NCBI RefSeq assembly: GCF_000242915.1
Contig: NZ_AFRZ01000001.1
Location: 310,001 to 374,000 of the forward strand
Direction: 5' to 3'
Length of the DNA stretch: 64,000 nucleotides
From: Sulfurimonas gotlandica GD1
GTDB lineage: Bacteria; Campylobacterota; Campylobacteria; Campylobacterales; Sulfurimonadaceae
The translations under genes and the position numbers were made by a program. Shown here one piece after another: positions 10,303 through 18,306 of the stretch. Numbering within the stretch: the first letter of the stretch is position 1; each line of letters starts with the position of its first letter. The notes under the pieces were generated by a model. It was not told where the DNA came from. It searched no databases and worked only from the letters and a program-made list of their open reading frames with translations.

Positions 10303-13300
10303 ATGAAAGCCGAGTATTTACCAAAGAGAGAGGGTCTATATGATCCGGAGTTTGAGCATGATGCCTGCGGTGTAGGTTTTGTTGCTCATCTTAAGGGAGA
10401 AGCTTCTCATAACATCGTAAGCAAAGGTATTGAACTTTTAATAAATCTAGAGCATCGTGGTGCTGTCGGAGCTGAGAAAAATTCAGGTGACGGTGCGGGA
10501 ATCCTTACTCAGATGCCAGATAAATTTCTACGCAGAGTTTTAAAAGAAGATGATATCGACTTACCTGAGTTTGGTCACTATGGTGTCGGCGTTGTTTTTT
10601 TACCAAAAGATCCAGAGGCTTATGCAGAGTGTAAAACAATTGTTGAAAATACTATAGAAGAGCTTGGTCAAGAATTTCTAGGATGGAGAAGAGTCCCTAC
10701 TTCGAATGAGACTCTTGGATATACAGTAAAAAACGTTGAACCATACGTACATCAAGTTATTGTAAAACGAAACCCTGAACTCGAAGATGCAGAGGCTTTC
10801 GAGCGTAAACTTTTCGTAATCCGTAAATATGCACAATCAAAAGTAACAGCTTCACCAATAAACGGTACCGGGTACTTTTATATGCCTTCGATGTCATACA
10901 AGACTATCTCTTATAAAGGTCAGCTAATCACTGAGCAACTTCCTCTGTATTTTCCAGATTTAAGTGAGCCTGACTATGAGTCGGCTATTGCACTGGTTCA
11001 CAGTCGTTTTTCAACAAATACTTTCCCTTCATGGCCACTAGCACAGCCATTTAGATACATAGCTCACAATGGTGAGATTAATACACTTCGTGGAAATATA
11101 AACTGGATGAGAGCAAGACAGTCGATGCTCAAATCAAAACTTTTCAGCGAAGAAGAGTTAGAGATGATTTATCCTTACCTCATCAACGAAGCAAAGGGTT
11201 CAGACTCTTCAGTTTTAGATAATGTTGTAGAACTGCTTACACTTGCAGGTCGCCCTCTTGCTCACGTTATGATGATGATGATTCCAGAAGCTTGGAAAAA
11301 TGAAGAGATGGATGCAAAGCGCAGAGATTTTTACGAATACCATGCTACTTTCATGGAGCCATGGGATGGTCCTGCATCTGTAGCTTTTACTGATGGAAAG
11401 ATTGTTGGTGCGACACTAGACAGAAACGGTCTTCGCCCTTCTCGCTACTTTCTAACAAAAGATGACATCTTGGTTATGGCATCTGAGCAAGGTGCTTTAG
11501 AGTTCCCTACTGAGGACATAGTTCTAAAAGGAAGACTACAGCCTGGTAAGATGTTTCTTGCAGATTTAGAACAAGGTCGCATAATCAGTGATGATGAGAT
11601 AAAAGCAAATATCTCTGGAGTTCACAACTATGGAGAGTGGATAGAGAAACAAAAAATCAACATTGATGATTTAACTCTTAACAATGAAGTTAAACAACCA
11701 AACCATGATACTGTACTTCAGCGTCAAAAATGTTTTGGATATACACAAGAAGACCTCAAAGTAATCCTTACTCCAATGGCAAACACAGCTTACGAAGCAA
11801 CTGGTTCTATGGGTAACGATGCGGCACTTTCAGTTCTATCAAACGCATCTATAAACCTTTACAACTACTTCCACCAACTTTTTGCACAAGTTACAAACCC
11901 TCCAATCGATCCAATCAGAGAAGAGTCTGTAATGTCTCTTATCGCATACATCGGGCCACAAGGAAATCTATTCCAAGAAGTTGATGAAGACCGTAAGTTT
12001 ATTAAACTAAACTCTCCTATTTTAACTAATGAGCAGTTTGAAAAACTTAGCGGTGTTAATGAGTTTCATTTCCGTGCAAAGAAAATAAGCATTCTTTTTG
12101 ACTCCACTAAGAGCGGTTCAATGAAAGATGCTCTTGACTCTGTTATGAAACAAGCAAGCGATTCTGTTAGAGAAGGGTATGAAGTAATCATCCTCTCTAC
12201 AAGAGGAATCTCTATGACTAAGGCTGCTATCCCTACTCTACTAGCTACTAGTGCAGTTCATCATCACCTTATCTCAGAAGGTATCAGAACTAACTGTGGT
12301 CTTGTTGTAGAGACTGGAGAAGCAAGAGCAATCCATCACTTCGCAACACTTATCGGATATGGTGCCAATGCTATTAACCCTTACCTTGCATTTGAGACCA
12401 TAGAAGATATGCGTTCTCGTAAGTTAATAAATGAAGGCATCACTCAAGAGCAAGCTGTACAAAACTACATCACTGCTATTGGCAAAGGTATCTTCAAAGT
12501 AATGTCAAAAATGGGTATCTCAACTATTCGTTCATATACAGGCGCACAGATATTTGAGGCTGTTGGACTTTCTCAAAACCTTGTTGACAAATACTTCAAA
12601 GGAACAGCTACTCGTCTTGATGGAATAGACATAGACACTATCGAAGAAGAGACTCTTCTTTGTCACTCTATCGCTTACCCTAGTGAGATTATCGAAGCAA
12701 ACGACCTTCCAGTCGGTGGTCACTATGCATATCGTCAGCGTGGAGAAAATCACCTCTTTACGCCTGAGACTATTTTCCTGCTTCAAAATTCGACTAAGAC
12801 AAACAGCTATGAGACTTACAAGCAGTACGCTAAGCTTATCAACGAGCCTCAAGAAGCTTTTGTAACCCTGCGTTCACTTCTCGACTTTAAACGTCTAAGC
12901 CCTATTAATATAGACGATGTGGAGTCAGTTGATTCTATCATTACTCGTTTTGCAACTGGAGCTATGAGCTACGGTTCTATCTCAGAAGAAGCACACACTA
13001 CTCTTGCTATTGCTATGAACTCTATCGGTGCAAAAAGTAATACCGGTGAAGGTGGAGAAGATGCATCTAGATTTGGGACTAACAAAAATTCTAAAATCAA
13101 ACAAGTTGCATCTGGACGTTTTGGTGTAACTTCAAACTACCTTGTAAACGCTGAAGAGATTCAGATAAAACTGGCTCAAGGTGCAAAACCTGGTGAAGGC
13201 GGTCAGCTTCCGGGACATAAAGTAGATGAAATTATCGGTCGTACCCGTCACTCGACTCCTGGTGTTGGACTTATTTCTCCACCGCCACACCATGACATCT

Positions 13301-14814
13301 ACTCTATTGAAGACCTCAAACAATTGATTCATGACCTTAAAAATGCAAATACTAAAGCTCGTATAAACACTAAACTAGTTTCTGAAGTCGGTGTTGGTAC
13401 TATTGCCGCTGGTGTTGCAAAAGCTCACTCTGATGTTGTACTTATTTCTGGTTTTGACGGCGGTACTGGAGCATCTCCACAGACTTCTATCAAACACGCA
13501 GGTCTTCCTTGGGAGCTTGGTCTTGCTGAGACTCATCAGACTCTGGTAAAAAACGGTCTTCGCTCTCGCATCGTTGTTCAGACTGACGGTCAGCTTCGTA
13601 CAGGTCGTGATATTGCTATTGCTACTCTGCTTGGTGCTGAAGAGTGGGGAATCGCAACTGCTGCTTTAGTTGTTGAGGGCTGTATTATGATGCGTAAATG
13701 TCACTTAAACACTTGTCCTGTAGGAATCGCTACACAAGATAAAGAGTTAAGAGCAAAATACACAGGTAAACCTGAACACATTGTAAACTATGTTAAGTTC
13801 ATCGCTACAGAGTTACGTGAAATCATGGCGGAGCTTGGATTTAGAACTATTAACGAGATGGTCGGTCGTACAGATAAACTTAAAGCTCGCGAGGGTGTTA
13901 CTCACTGGAAAGCTAAGCATCTGCAACTGGATCAACTGCTTCATAAAGTGCATCTAAGAAGTGATGATACAGCTTATCAAACTACTGCGCAAGATCACGG
14001 CTTAGATAGTGCACTTGATAATCATTTGATTGATTTGGCACGTCCGGCAATTGCGGATGGCACACCAATAAAAGAAGAGATAAAACTTAGAAACATCAAC
14101 CGTACAGTTGGAACAATGCTCTCAGCTGAAGTTACTCGCAAGTATGGTGAAGCTGGTCTTCCAGATGACACTATCCACTTCAAAGCTACAGGAAGTGGCG
14201 GACAGAGTTTTGGTGCATTTTTAAACAGCGGTATTACTTTTGAGATAGAAGGCGATGCAAATGACTACTTCGGTAAAGGTCTTTGTGGTGGTAAACTGAT
14301 TTTATATCCTCCTCATAATGCGACTTACGAAGCAAATGAAAACGTAATCCTTGGAAATGTATCTTTCTATGGTGCAACAAGCGGTGAGTCTTACATCTAT
14401 GGTCTTGCAGGTGAGCGTTTTGCAGTTCGTAACTCTGGAGCAAATGTTGTTGTCGGTGCTATTGGTGACCACGGTTGTGAGTATATGACTGGTGGTCGTG
14501 TAGTTATCCTAGGCGAAATCGGGAAAAATTTTGCAGCTGGTATGAGTGGTGGTATCGCTTACATCTACGACAAAAACAACACTCTGTCTCAGCGTATTAA
14601 CAAAGGTAGTGTTGACCTTGACAGAGTTGAGAGTGATGAAGATGAAGCAGAGTTAAAAGCTATGATTAAAAAGTACATCAACTACACTGGTTCAAAAGAA
14701 GCTAACCAGATTTTAACTGACTGGAAGACATCTAAAGATGCTTTCATAAAAGTAATGCCTGTTGATTACAAACGAGTCTTGAAAGAACAAGCACAGAAAA
14801 AAGAGGAGGTGTAA
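10303..14814 (+). CDS. gltB: Glutamate synthase large subunit
   Basis: A 1503-residue NADPH-type glutamate synthase alpha subunit, converting glutamine plus 2-oxoglutarate to two glutamates with the small subunit. C22 in the sequence HDACGVGFVAHL is the expected N-terminal nucleophile of the glutaminase domain after removal of a 21-residue propeptide. The FMN/synthase domain is at about 880-1240, with the 3Fe-4S cysteines C1127, C1133 and C1138 in CX5CX4C spacing, and the C-terminal beta-helix (GXXG repeats, GATSGESYIYGLAGERF) at about 1270-1480. AAAGGGAGAACT precedes the ATG. gltD follows after one base. Confidence 0.98.
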   Translation: MKAEYLPKREGLYDPEFEHDACGVGFVAHLKGEASHNIVSKGIELLINLEHRGAVGAEKNSGDGAGILTQMPDKFLRRVLKEDDIDLPEFGHYGVGVVFLPKDPEAYAECKTIVENTIEELGQEFLGWRRVPTSNETLGYTVKNVEPYVHQVIVKRNPELEDAEAFERKLFVIRKYAQSKVTASPINGTGYFYMPSMSYKTISYKGQLITEQLPLYFPDLSEPDYESAIALVHSRFSTNTFPSWPLAQPFRYIAHNGEINTLRGNINWMRARQSMLKSKLFSEEELEMIYPYLINEAKGSDSSVLDNVVELLTLAGRPLAHVMMMMIPEAWKNEEMDAKRRDFYEYHATFMEPWDGPASVAFTDGKIVGATLDRNGLRPSRYFLTKDDILVMASEQGALEFPTEDIVLKGRLQPGKMFLADLEQGRIISDDEIKANISGVHNYGEWIEKQKINIDDLTLNNEVKQPNHDTVLQRQKCFGYTQEDLKVILTPMANTAYEATGSMGNDAALSVLSNASINLYNYFHQLFAQVTNPPIDPIREESVMSLIAYIGPQGNLFQEVDEDRKFIKLNSPILTNEQFEKLSGVNEFHFRAKKISILFDSTKSGSMKDALDSVMKQASDSVREGYEVIILSTRGISMTKAAIPTLLATSAVHHHLISEGIRTNCGLVVETGEARAIHHFATLIGYGANAINPYLAFETIEDMRSRKLINEGITQEQAVQNYITAIGKGIFKVMSKMGISTIRSYTGAQIFEAVGLSQNLVDKYFKGTATRLDGIDIDTIEEETLLCHSIAYPSEIIEANDLPVGGHYAYRQRGENHLFTPETIFLLQNSTKTNSYETYKQYAKLINEPQEAFVTLRSLLDFKRLSPINIDDVESVDSIITRFATGAMSYGSISEEAHTTLAIAMNSIGAKSNTGEGGEDASRFGTNKNSKIKQVASGRFGVTSNYLVNAEEIQIKLAQGAKPGEGGQLPGHKVDEIIGRTRHSTPGVGLISPPPHHDIYSIEDLKQLIHDLKNANTKARINTKLVSEVGVGTIAAGVAKAHSDVVLISGFDGGTGASPQTSIKHAGLPWELGLAETHQTLVKNGLRSRIVVQTDGQLRTGRDIAIATLLGAEEWGIATAALVVEGCIMMRKCHLNTCPVGIATQDKELRAKYTGKPEHIVNYVKFIATELREIMAELGFRTINEMVGRTDKLKAREGVTHWKAKHLQLDQLLHKVHLRSDDTAYQTTAQDHGLDSALDNHLIDLARPAIADGTPIKEEIKLRNINRTVGTMLSAEVTRKYGEAGLPDDTIHFKATGSGGQSFGAFLNSGITFEIEGDANDYFGKGLCGGKLILYPPHNATYEANENVILGNVSFYGATSGESYIYGLAGERFAVRNSGANVVVGAIGDHGCEYMTGGRVVILGEIGKNFAAGMSGGIAYIYDKNNTLSQRINKGSVDLDRVESDEDEAELKAMIKKYINYTGSKEANQILTDWKTSKDAFIKVMPVDYKRVLKEQAQKKEEV

Positions 14815-14815
14815 G

Positions 14816-16279
14816 ATGGGAAAAGTAACAGGTTTTAGAGAATACAAACGTCAGAACTTCTCACTAGCACCAGCTCATGAGCGCATTAAGCACAACAACG
14901 AGTTTGTAACTCCTCCAAGCAAGCCTGAGTTAGAAACTCAAGCCGCTAGATGCATGGACTGTGGTATTCCATTTTGTCATAGTAACTACGGCTGTCCTGT
15001 AGGTAACCTCATCCCTCAGTTTAACGACCAAATATATAAAGGCGAATGGGAGAGTGCATTCCGCTCACTTATGAGTACAAACAACTTTCCTGAGTTTACT
15101 GGTCGTGTATGTCCTGCAACTTGTGAAACTGCATGTGTACTTGGGATGAATGACGATGCAGTCAGCATCAAAGGTATCGAGTACTCAATCATCGAAAAAG
15201 CTTACGAAGAGGGCTGGATGAAAGCTCAGATGCCAAAGGTCTGTACTGGTAAAAAAGTGGCAGTTGTGGGTTCTGGTCCTGCAGGTCTTAGCGTTGCAAA
15301 TCAGCTTAACAAAGCTGGACATGCTGTAACAGTATATGAGAGAGATAAGCGTATCGGCGGACTTGTTCGTTATGGCATCCCTAACTTCAAACTAGACAAA
15401 GTAAAAGTAGTTCAACGTCGTGTTGATATCATGGCAGAAGAAGGCGTAGAGTTTATTACGGAAGCCCATATCGGTGTAGATATTCCTCTAAAAACACTAA
15501 GAAATGAGTACGATGCAGTAGTTCTTTGTGGTGGTGCTTCTCTTCCAAGAGACTTGCCAATAGAAAACAGAGATGCAAATAACATCCACTTCGCTATGGA
15601 GTTTTTATCTCAGTGTAACTCTCGCATCGAAGGCGAAGAGATACCAAAAGAAAAAGAGATACTAGCAACTGGTAAACACGTAGTAGTCATCGGTGGTGGT
15701 GATACTGGTAGTGACTGTGTTGGAAACTCTGTTCGTCAAGGTGCTGAGTCAATCATACAGATAGAACTAATGTCAAAAGCTCCACTAGAGCGTACAGATG
15801 CGATGCCATGGCCACTCTACCCAAGAGTGTTTAAACTATCTTCATCTCAAGAAGAGGGTTGTACACTTGACTATGACATCCTCTCAAAATCTTTCATCAA
15901 AGATGATGCAGGAAATGTAACTGGCATCAACTGTGTGAAAATCGAGTGGGGAGACAAAGGCTTCAATGAGATAGAAGGAAGTGACTTCATACTTAAAGCT
16001 GACGTCATCTTCTTAGCTATGGGTTTCCTAGGGCCTGAGCAGACTGGAATGATAGAAGAGCTTTCACTTGATACTGACCCAAGAAGCAACATAGCAACAA
16101 ATCACTACGCTACATCAGCAGAAGGTATCTTTAGTGCAGGAGATATGCGCAGAGGTCAATCACTTGTAGTATGGGCAATCCACGAAGGACGTGAATGTGC
16201 CATCGCTGTAGATGAGTTCCTATCTAAAAAACCAACACTGCTTAACGCTAGAAGTAAATCTCTTTACGAGAAGCGTTAA
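14816..16279 (+). CDS. gltD: Glutamate synthase small subunit
   Basis: A 487-residue flavoprotein that passes electrons from NADPH to the large subunit. The N-terminus has the two cysteine clusters for 4Fe-4S centres (CMDCGIPFCHSNYGCPVG and CPATCETAC). An FAD-binding GSGPAGLSVANQL motif and the NADPH-binding GGGDTGSDCVG motif follow in the order expected of the family, and a C-terminal ATG-type motif (EGIFSAGDMRRGQSLVVWAI) completes the FAD site. A strong GAGGAGGTG site lies at the end of gltB, one base separates the two genes, and both are clearly one operon. Length is standard. Confidence 0.97.
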   Translation: MGKVTGFREYKRQNFSLAPAHERIKHNNEFVTPPSKPELETQAARCMDCGIPFCHSNYGCPVGNLIPQFNDQIYKGEWESAFRSLMSTNNFPEFTGRVCPATCETACVLGMNDDAVSIKGIEYSIIEKAYEEGWMKAQMPKVCTGKKVAVVGSGPAGLSVANQLNKAGHAVTVYERDKRIGGLVRYGIPNFKLDKVKVVQRRVDIMAEEGVEFITEAHIGVDIPLKTLRNEYDAVVLCGGASLPRDLPIENRDANNIHFAMEFLSQCNSRIEGEEIPKEKEILATGKHVVVIGGGDTGSDCVGNSVRQGAESIIQIELMSKAPLERTDAMPWPLYPRVFKLSSSQEEGCTLDYDILSKSFIKDDAGNVTGINCVKIEWGDKGFNEIEGSDFILKADVIFLAMGFLGPEQTGMIEELSLDTDPRSNIATNHYATSAEGIFSAGDMRRGQSLVVWAIHEGRECAIAVDEFLSKKPTLLNARSKSLYEKR

Positions 16280-16292
16280 TTTAACTTCAAAA

Positions 16293-16314
16293 AAGTAAAG
16301 CTTTTGCTTTACTT
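16293..16314 (+). terminator. Hairpin after gltD
   Basis: AAGTAAAGC (16293-16301), loop TTTT and GCTTTACTT (16306-16314) form a perfect 9-bp stem 13 bases after the gltD stop. There is no clean T tract after it, so its strength as an intrinsic terminator is uncertain. Confidence 0.5.
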
Positions 16315-16341
16315 CCATACTTATTCTTCGATTAAGTAACA

Positions 16342-16383
16342 TTTTGTGTGTTATGTAAGATATTTGCGAAATAACGCACAAAA
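16342..16383. repeat. Long inverted repeat upstream of cassette 1
   Basis: TTTTGTGTGTTAT (16342-16354) and ATAACGCACAAAA (16371-16383) are complementary at 12 of 13 positions around a 16-base spacer. The left arm contains GTTATGT (16350-16356), the same heptamer that closes the second attC-like site at 17731-17737. It could be the recombination boundary upstream of cassette 1, or just a regulatory palindrome. Confidence 0.4.
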
Positions 16384-16527
16384 CAAACACTCAAACTTTA
16401 AGAATTCTATAGAATCTTTCTCTTTTTCATCAAAAAATATAACAATTAGACGTAAATTTAACAAGATGAACCTTTTTAACACGCAAATAATATGTGATTT
16501 ATTTATGTGATTTAAGATTGTTTTACA

Positions 16528-16533
16528 TATAAT
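16528..16533 (+). promoter_or_regulatory. -10 box upstream of the 16575 gene
   Basis: TATAAT within TTTACATATAATGTG, 41 bases before the ATG of the small membrane-protein gene. No clear -35 element is seen. It would allow the cassette gene to be expressed independently of gltBD. Confidence 0.45.
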
Positions 16534-16574
16534 GTGTTTGAATAAAGAGTCATCTTACACAAAAGGATTATTAT

Positions 16575-16907
16575 ATGGCAGCATGGCTTCCTGTATTGAA
16601 AACAGCTCTTCCGTATGTTACAGAAATTTTAAAAATAACTATTCCTGCTTTTACATCAAGAAGTAATGAGAAAAAAAGTAGTGATGTTATTCCTGATCAA
16701 ATTTTAGAGCTTCAGTCTGCTGCAACACAAAATGCAGAATCAGTTAAAGTATTGGCAACCCAACTGAAAGATACAATAGAAGTTATTGAGTCAAGTGGAA
16801 CAAAAATTGAAAAAGAACTTGTATTATTTAAACGAATATCAATCATTTCAATTATTATTGCAATAGTAAGTATTGGATTTTCAATTTTTGTTGTTTTAAA
16901 TAAATAA
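16575..16907 (+). CDS. Small cassette-borne membrane protein
   Basis: A 110-residue protein of unknown function. The N-terminal 30 residues are amphipathic/hydrophobic (MAAWLPVLKTALPYVTEILK). A central helical region (about 40-85, IPDQILELQSAATQNAESVK) should form a coiled coil, and residues 86-108 are a single C-terminal membrane helix ending in VVLNK, i.e. a tail-anchored arrangement. I recall similar short proteins with the ILELQ/QNAESVKVLA pattern among integron cassette ORFs, but could not check this. AAAGGATTATT precedes the ATG. An attC-like structure begins 17 bases after the stop. No catalytic motif is visible. Confidence 0.65.
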   Translation: MAAWLPVLKTALPYVTEILKITIPAFTSRSNEKKSSDVIPDQILELQSAATQNAESVKVLATQLKDTIEVIESSGTKIEKELVLFKRISIISIIIAIVSIGFSIFVVLNK

Positions 16908-16923
16908 AGTTCTTAAAAGTAAA

Positions 16924-16992
16924 AGATAACAAGTACGAAGAGAGCAATAGTTTTCCCTGCGGCAAAAATATTGCTCACAACAAACGTTAAAC
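16924..16992 (+). repeat. attC-like site 1
   Basis: A 69-base element opening with AGATAAC (16924-16930) and closing with GTTAAAC (16986-16992, an exact GTTRRRY). Between them GAGCAATA (16942-16949) pairs perfectly with TATTGCTC (16969-16976), and TTTT/AAAA extends the stem inwards around a CCCTGCGG tip. The outer boxes are complementary at TAAC/GTTA with unpaired spacers, the layout of integron attC sites (R'', L'', imperfect stem, L', R'). It follows one cassette ORF and precedes the next by 15 bases. Confidence 0.6.
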
Positions 16993-17731
16993 ATACAAAG
17001 GGAAAGTTTGCCTGAAACAGAAGAAGAACGTAAAAAACGAGTATTAAGAGAATTAGAAGGTAAAAATATTGCTCACTACTCTGTTTTGCTATCTGCTTGG
17101 ATACAGACTAAAATGGAGCGTGACAAAACACTTGTCACTTTGTCTTCAGCAGCGATAGGCTTATTAATTACTATTTTAACAACTGTTGGTGCAGAAAACT
17201 ATTGGATAATTTTATTATTCATTATTTCTATATGCTCTTTTATTATAACAATATGGAGTGCTCTAAAAATTTATGAATTAAATTCAGTTCACTTAGAAGA
17301 TTCGTTGCGAGGGAAAAATGGAAAAGACCCTAAACTAGAAAAATATGATAAACGTTCAATTAGAGCATTTGTAATAGGCTCTAGTTTTGCTTTATTAATT
17401 GGTGTAACATCTGCATATCAAAAAATTATTTTAAAGGAAGAAAAAATGGGAACACAAGAACAAAATGGAAGTAAGAAAGTAATGTTTAATGACAGTTTCA
17501 ATGGAATTGCTGGATTAAATCCTCAAAATATTGAAGCAAAAAGTATTAATGGTATCTCCAACTTAAATCCAGAAACAACACAACAACCTAAAGTTGAAAT
17601 TTCACAACCACAAGAACAAAACTCAACTAATAATGACTCCAACAATTCAAATGGATAATAAACTAAAGGTTTAACAAAATGCAGGATCCAATATGAACCA
17701 AAGAGCGAGTTCATATTGCTCTCCTTAAACG
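16987..17731 (+). mobile_element. Putative integron gene cassette 2
   Basis: A 745-base unit between the G/TT points of the two attC-like sites at 16986 and 17731. It has a very short leader, one gene (17008-17658) and a terminal attC-like site, which fits a typical circularisable gene cassette closely. It lies directly after cassette 1 in the same orientation, as in a cassette array. No integrase gene is visible, so this would be an integrase-less attC cluster or the distal end of an array. Confidence 0.55.
17008..17658 (+). CDS. Three-TM cassette-borne membrane protein with polar tail
   Basis: A 216-residue protein of unknown function. A charged N-terminus (MPETEEERKKRVL) is followed by an amphipathic segment with WIQTKMERDKTL, two closely spaced membrane helices (about 47-64 and 68-88), a cytoplasmic loop and a third helix (about 113-131). 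The last 70 residues are Asn/Gln/Ser-rich (AGLNPQNIEAKSINGISNLN) with a near-repeat of Gly-x-x-Asn-Leu-Asn-Pro. The first part recalls two-TM effector modules of bacterial conflict systems, but no enzyme is adjacent and I do not assign it. The start is TTG at 17008 after AAAGGGAAAG; there is no upstream ATG before the attC-like site. Confidence 0.6.
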   Translation: MPETEEERKKRVLRELEGKNIAHYSVLLSAWIQTKMERDKTLVTLSSAAIGLLITILTTVGAENYWIILLFIISICSFIITIWSALKIYELNSVHLEDSLRGKNGKDPKLEKYDKRSIRAFVIGSSFALLIGVTSAYQKIILKEEKMGTQEQNGSKKVMFNDSFNGIAGLNPQNIEAKSINGISNLNPETTQQPKVEISQPQEQNSTNNDSNNSNG

Positions 17732-17737
17732 TTATGT
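17669..17737 (+). repeat. attC-like site 2
   Basis: A 69-base element, the same length as attC-like site 1. It opens with GTTTAAC (17669-17675, an exact RYYYAAC) and closes with GTTATGT (17731-17737). CAATATGAAC (17689-17698) and GTTCATATTG (17709-17718) form a perfect 10-bp stem around a 10-base loop, and the 3' arm carries CTTAAACGTTATG. The first gene-free base after the cassette 2 stop is 10 bases before the site, as expected for cassettes. Confidence 0.6.
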
Positions 17738-17767
17738 TCCAAATTTACATCACTGTGAATGAATCTC

Positions 17768-17789
17768 CACTTTTATTAAGTTAAAAGTG
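17768..17789. terminator. Hairpin between cassette 2 and the rhodanese gene
   Basis: CACTTTTA (17768-17775), loop TTAAGT, TAAAAGTG (17782-17789): a perfect 8-bp stem just after the stop of the minus-strand rhodanese gene. An alternative stem TAAAAG/CTTTTA overlaps it. It probably serves as a transcription end for one or both directions. Confidence 0.45.
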
Positions 17790-17795
17790 ATGCTT

Positions 17796-18149
17796 TTACT
17801 TTATTTCTCTCTCCCAATCATCTTGTGTAGCGACATCATATACAGTCCAGCCTTTCTCTCTTAAAACCTTAGCACTCACACTACTGCGACTACCTGTTCT
17901 ACAATATAGAACAAGCTCTTTATCTTTTGGAAGGTTGATACTGCCTTTCATAATAGCCTCTATAGGTAAATTTATAGCGCCATCAATATGCTTTTGTATA
18001 AATTCTTCACGTGTTCTAACATCTACAATAATAGCACCATTTTTTACAGCTTCTCTAGCTATTATCAACTCTTCATCACTAACGCTTGAACAAGCTGTAA
18101 ATAGAGCTAAAGTCAATAACAGTATAAATATATTTATGATTTTTTTCAC
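17796..18149 (-). CDS. Rhodanese-domain lipoprotein
   Basis: A 117-residue exported protein. The N-terminus is a lipoprotein signal (hydrophobic 5-17, lipobox FTAC with the Cys at 20), so the mature protein should be membrane-anchored in the periplasm. A single rhodanese domain covers about 30-117: IIVDVRTREEF, HIDGAINLP and the active-site loop CRTGSRS with the catalytic Cys. Rhodaneses transfer sulfane sulfur, which fits a sulfur-metabolising organism, but no substrate can be inferred. It stands alone, divergent from metY. Confidence 0.9.
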   Translation of the reverse strand: MKKIINIFILLLTLALFTACSSVSDEELIIAREAVKNGAIIVDVRTREEFIQKHIDGAINLPIEAIMKGSINLPKDKELVLYCRTGSRSSVSAKVLREKGWTVYDVATQDDWEREIK

Positions 18150-18306
18150 ATTAATCCTATTATTATTTTAATTCGGAATTATACAAAAATAAAATGCAAA
18201 ATAAAGCCACTAGCTTTAATATCAACTTTTAATTATTACATATTCTGATATTAAGCAATTTTTGATAAAATTATCCCAATATTTTAAACTACTCATTGGA
18301 GACATT

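Larger units (their letters stand above)
16351..16986 (+). mobile_element. Putative integron gene cassette 1
   Basis: Inferred unit from the G/TT point of the GTTATGT heptamer at 16350 to the G/TT point of GTTAAAC at 16986. It carries one gene (16575-16907) followed by an attC-like site, the standard cassette layout. The 5' leader is long (about 220 bases) and has its own -10-like box, which is unusual for cassettes. The right boundary is better supported than the left one, which rests on one heptamer. No integrase gene is in the window. Confidence 0.45.

Noticed and set aside
12532-12852. Minus-strand open frame inside gltB
   Set aside because: It is antisense to a highly conserved coding sequence, has no ribosome site and no recognisable protein features.
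16279-16356. A third attC-like site from ATTTAAC (16279) to GTTATGT (16350)
   Set aside because: The internal stem at 16293-16314 is far off centre (7 bases from one box, 35 from the other), unlike attC sites. It is better explained as the gltD hairpin.
16293-17805. Similarity between the hairpins after gltD and before the rhodanese gene (AAAAGT...GCTTTT...CTTTA) as a duplicated insertion target
   Set aside because: The shared sequence is short and AT-rich, and such hairpins recur by chance in this composition.
18262-18306. Longer MetY starting at 18262
   Set aside because: No ribosome site, extra residues unlike the family, and a good GGAG site before ATG 18307.
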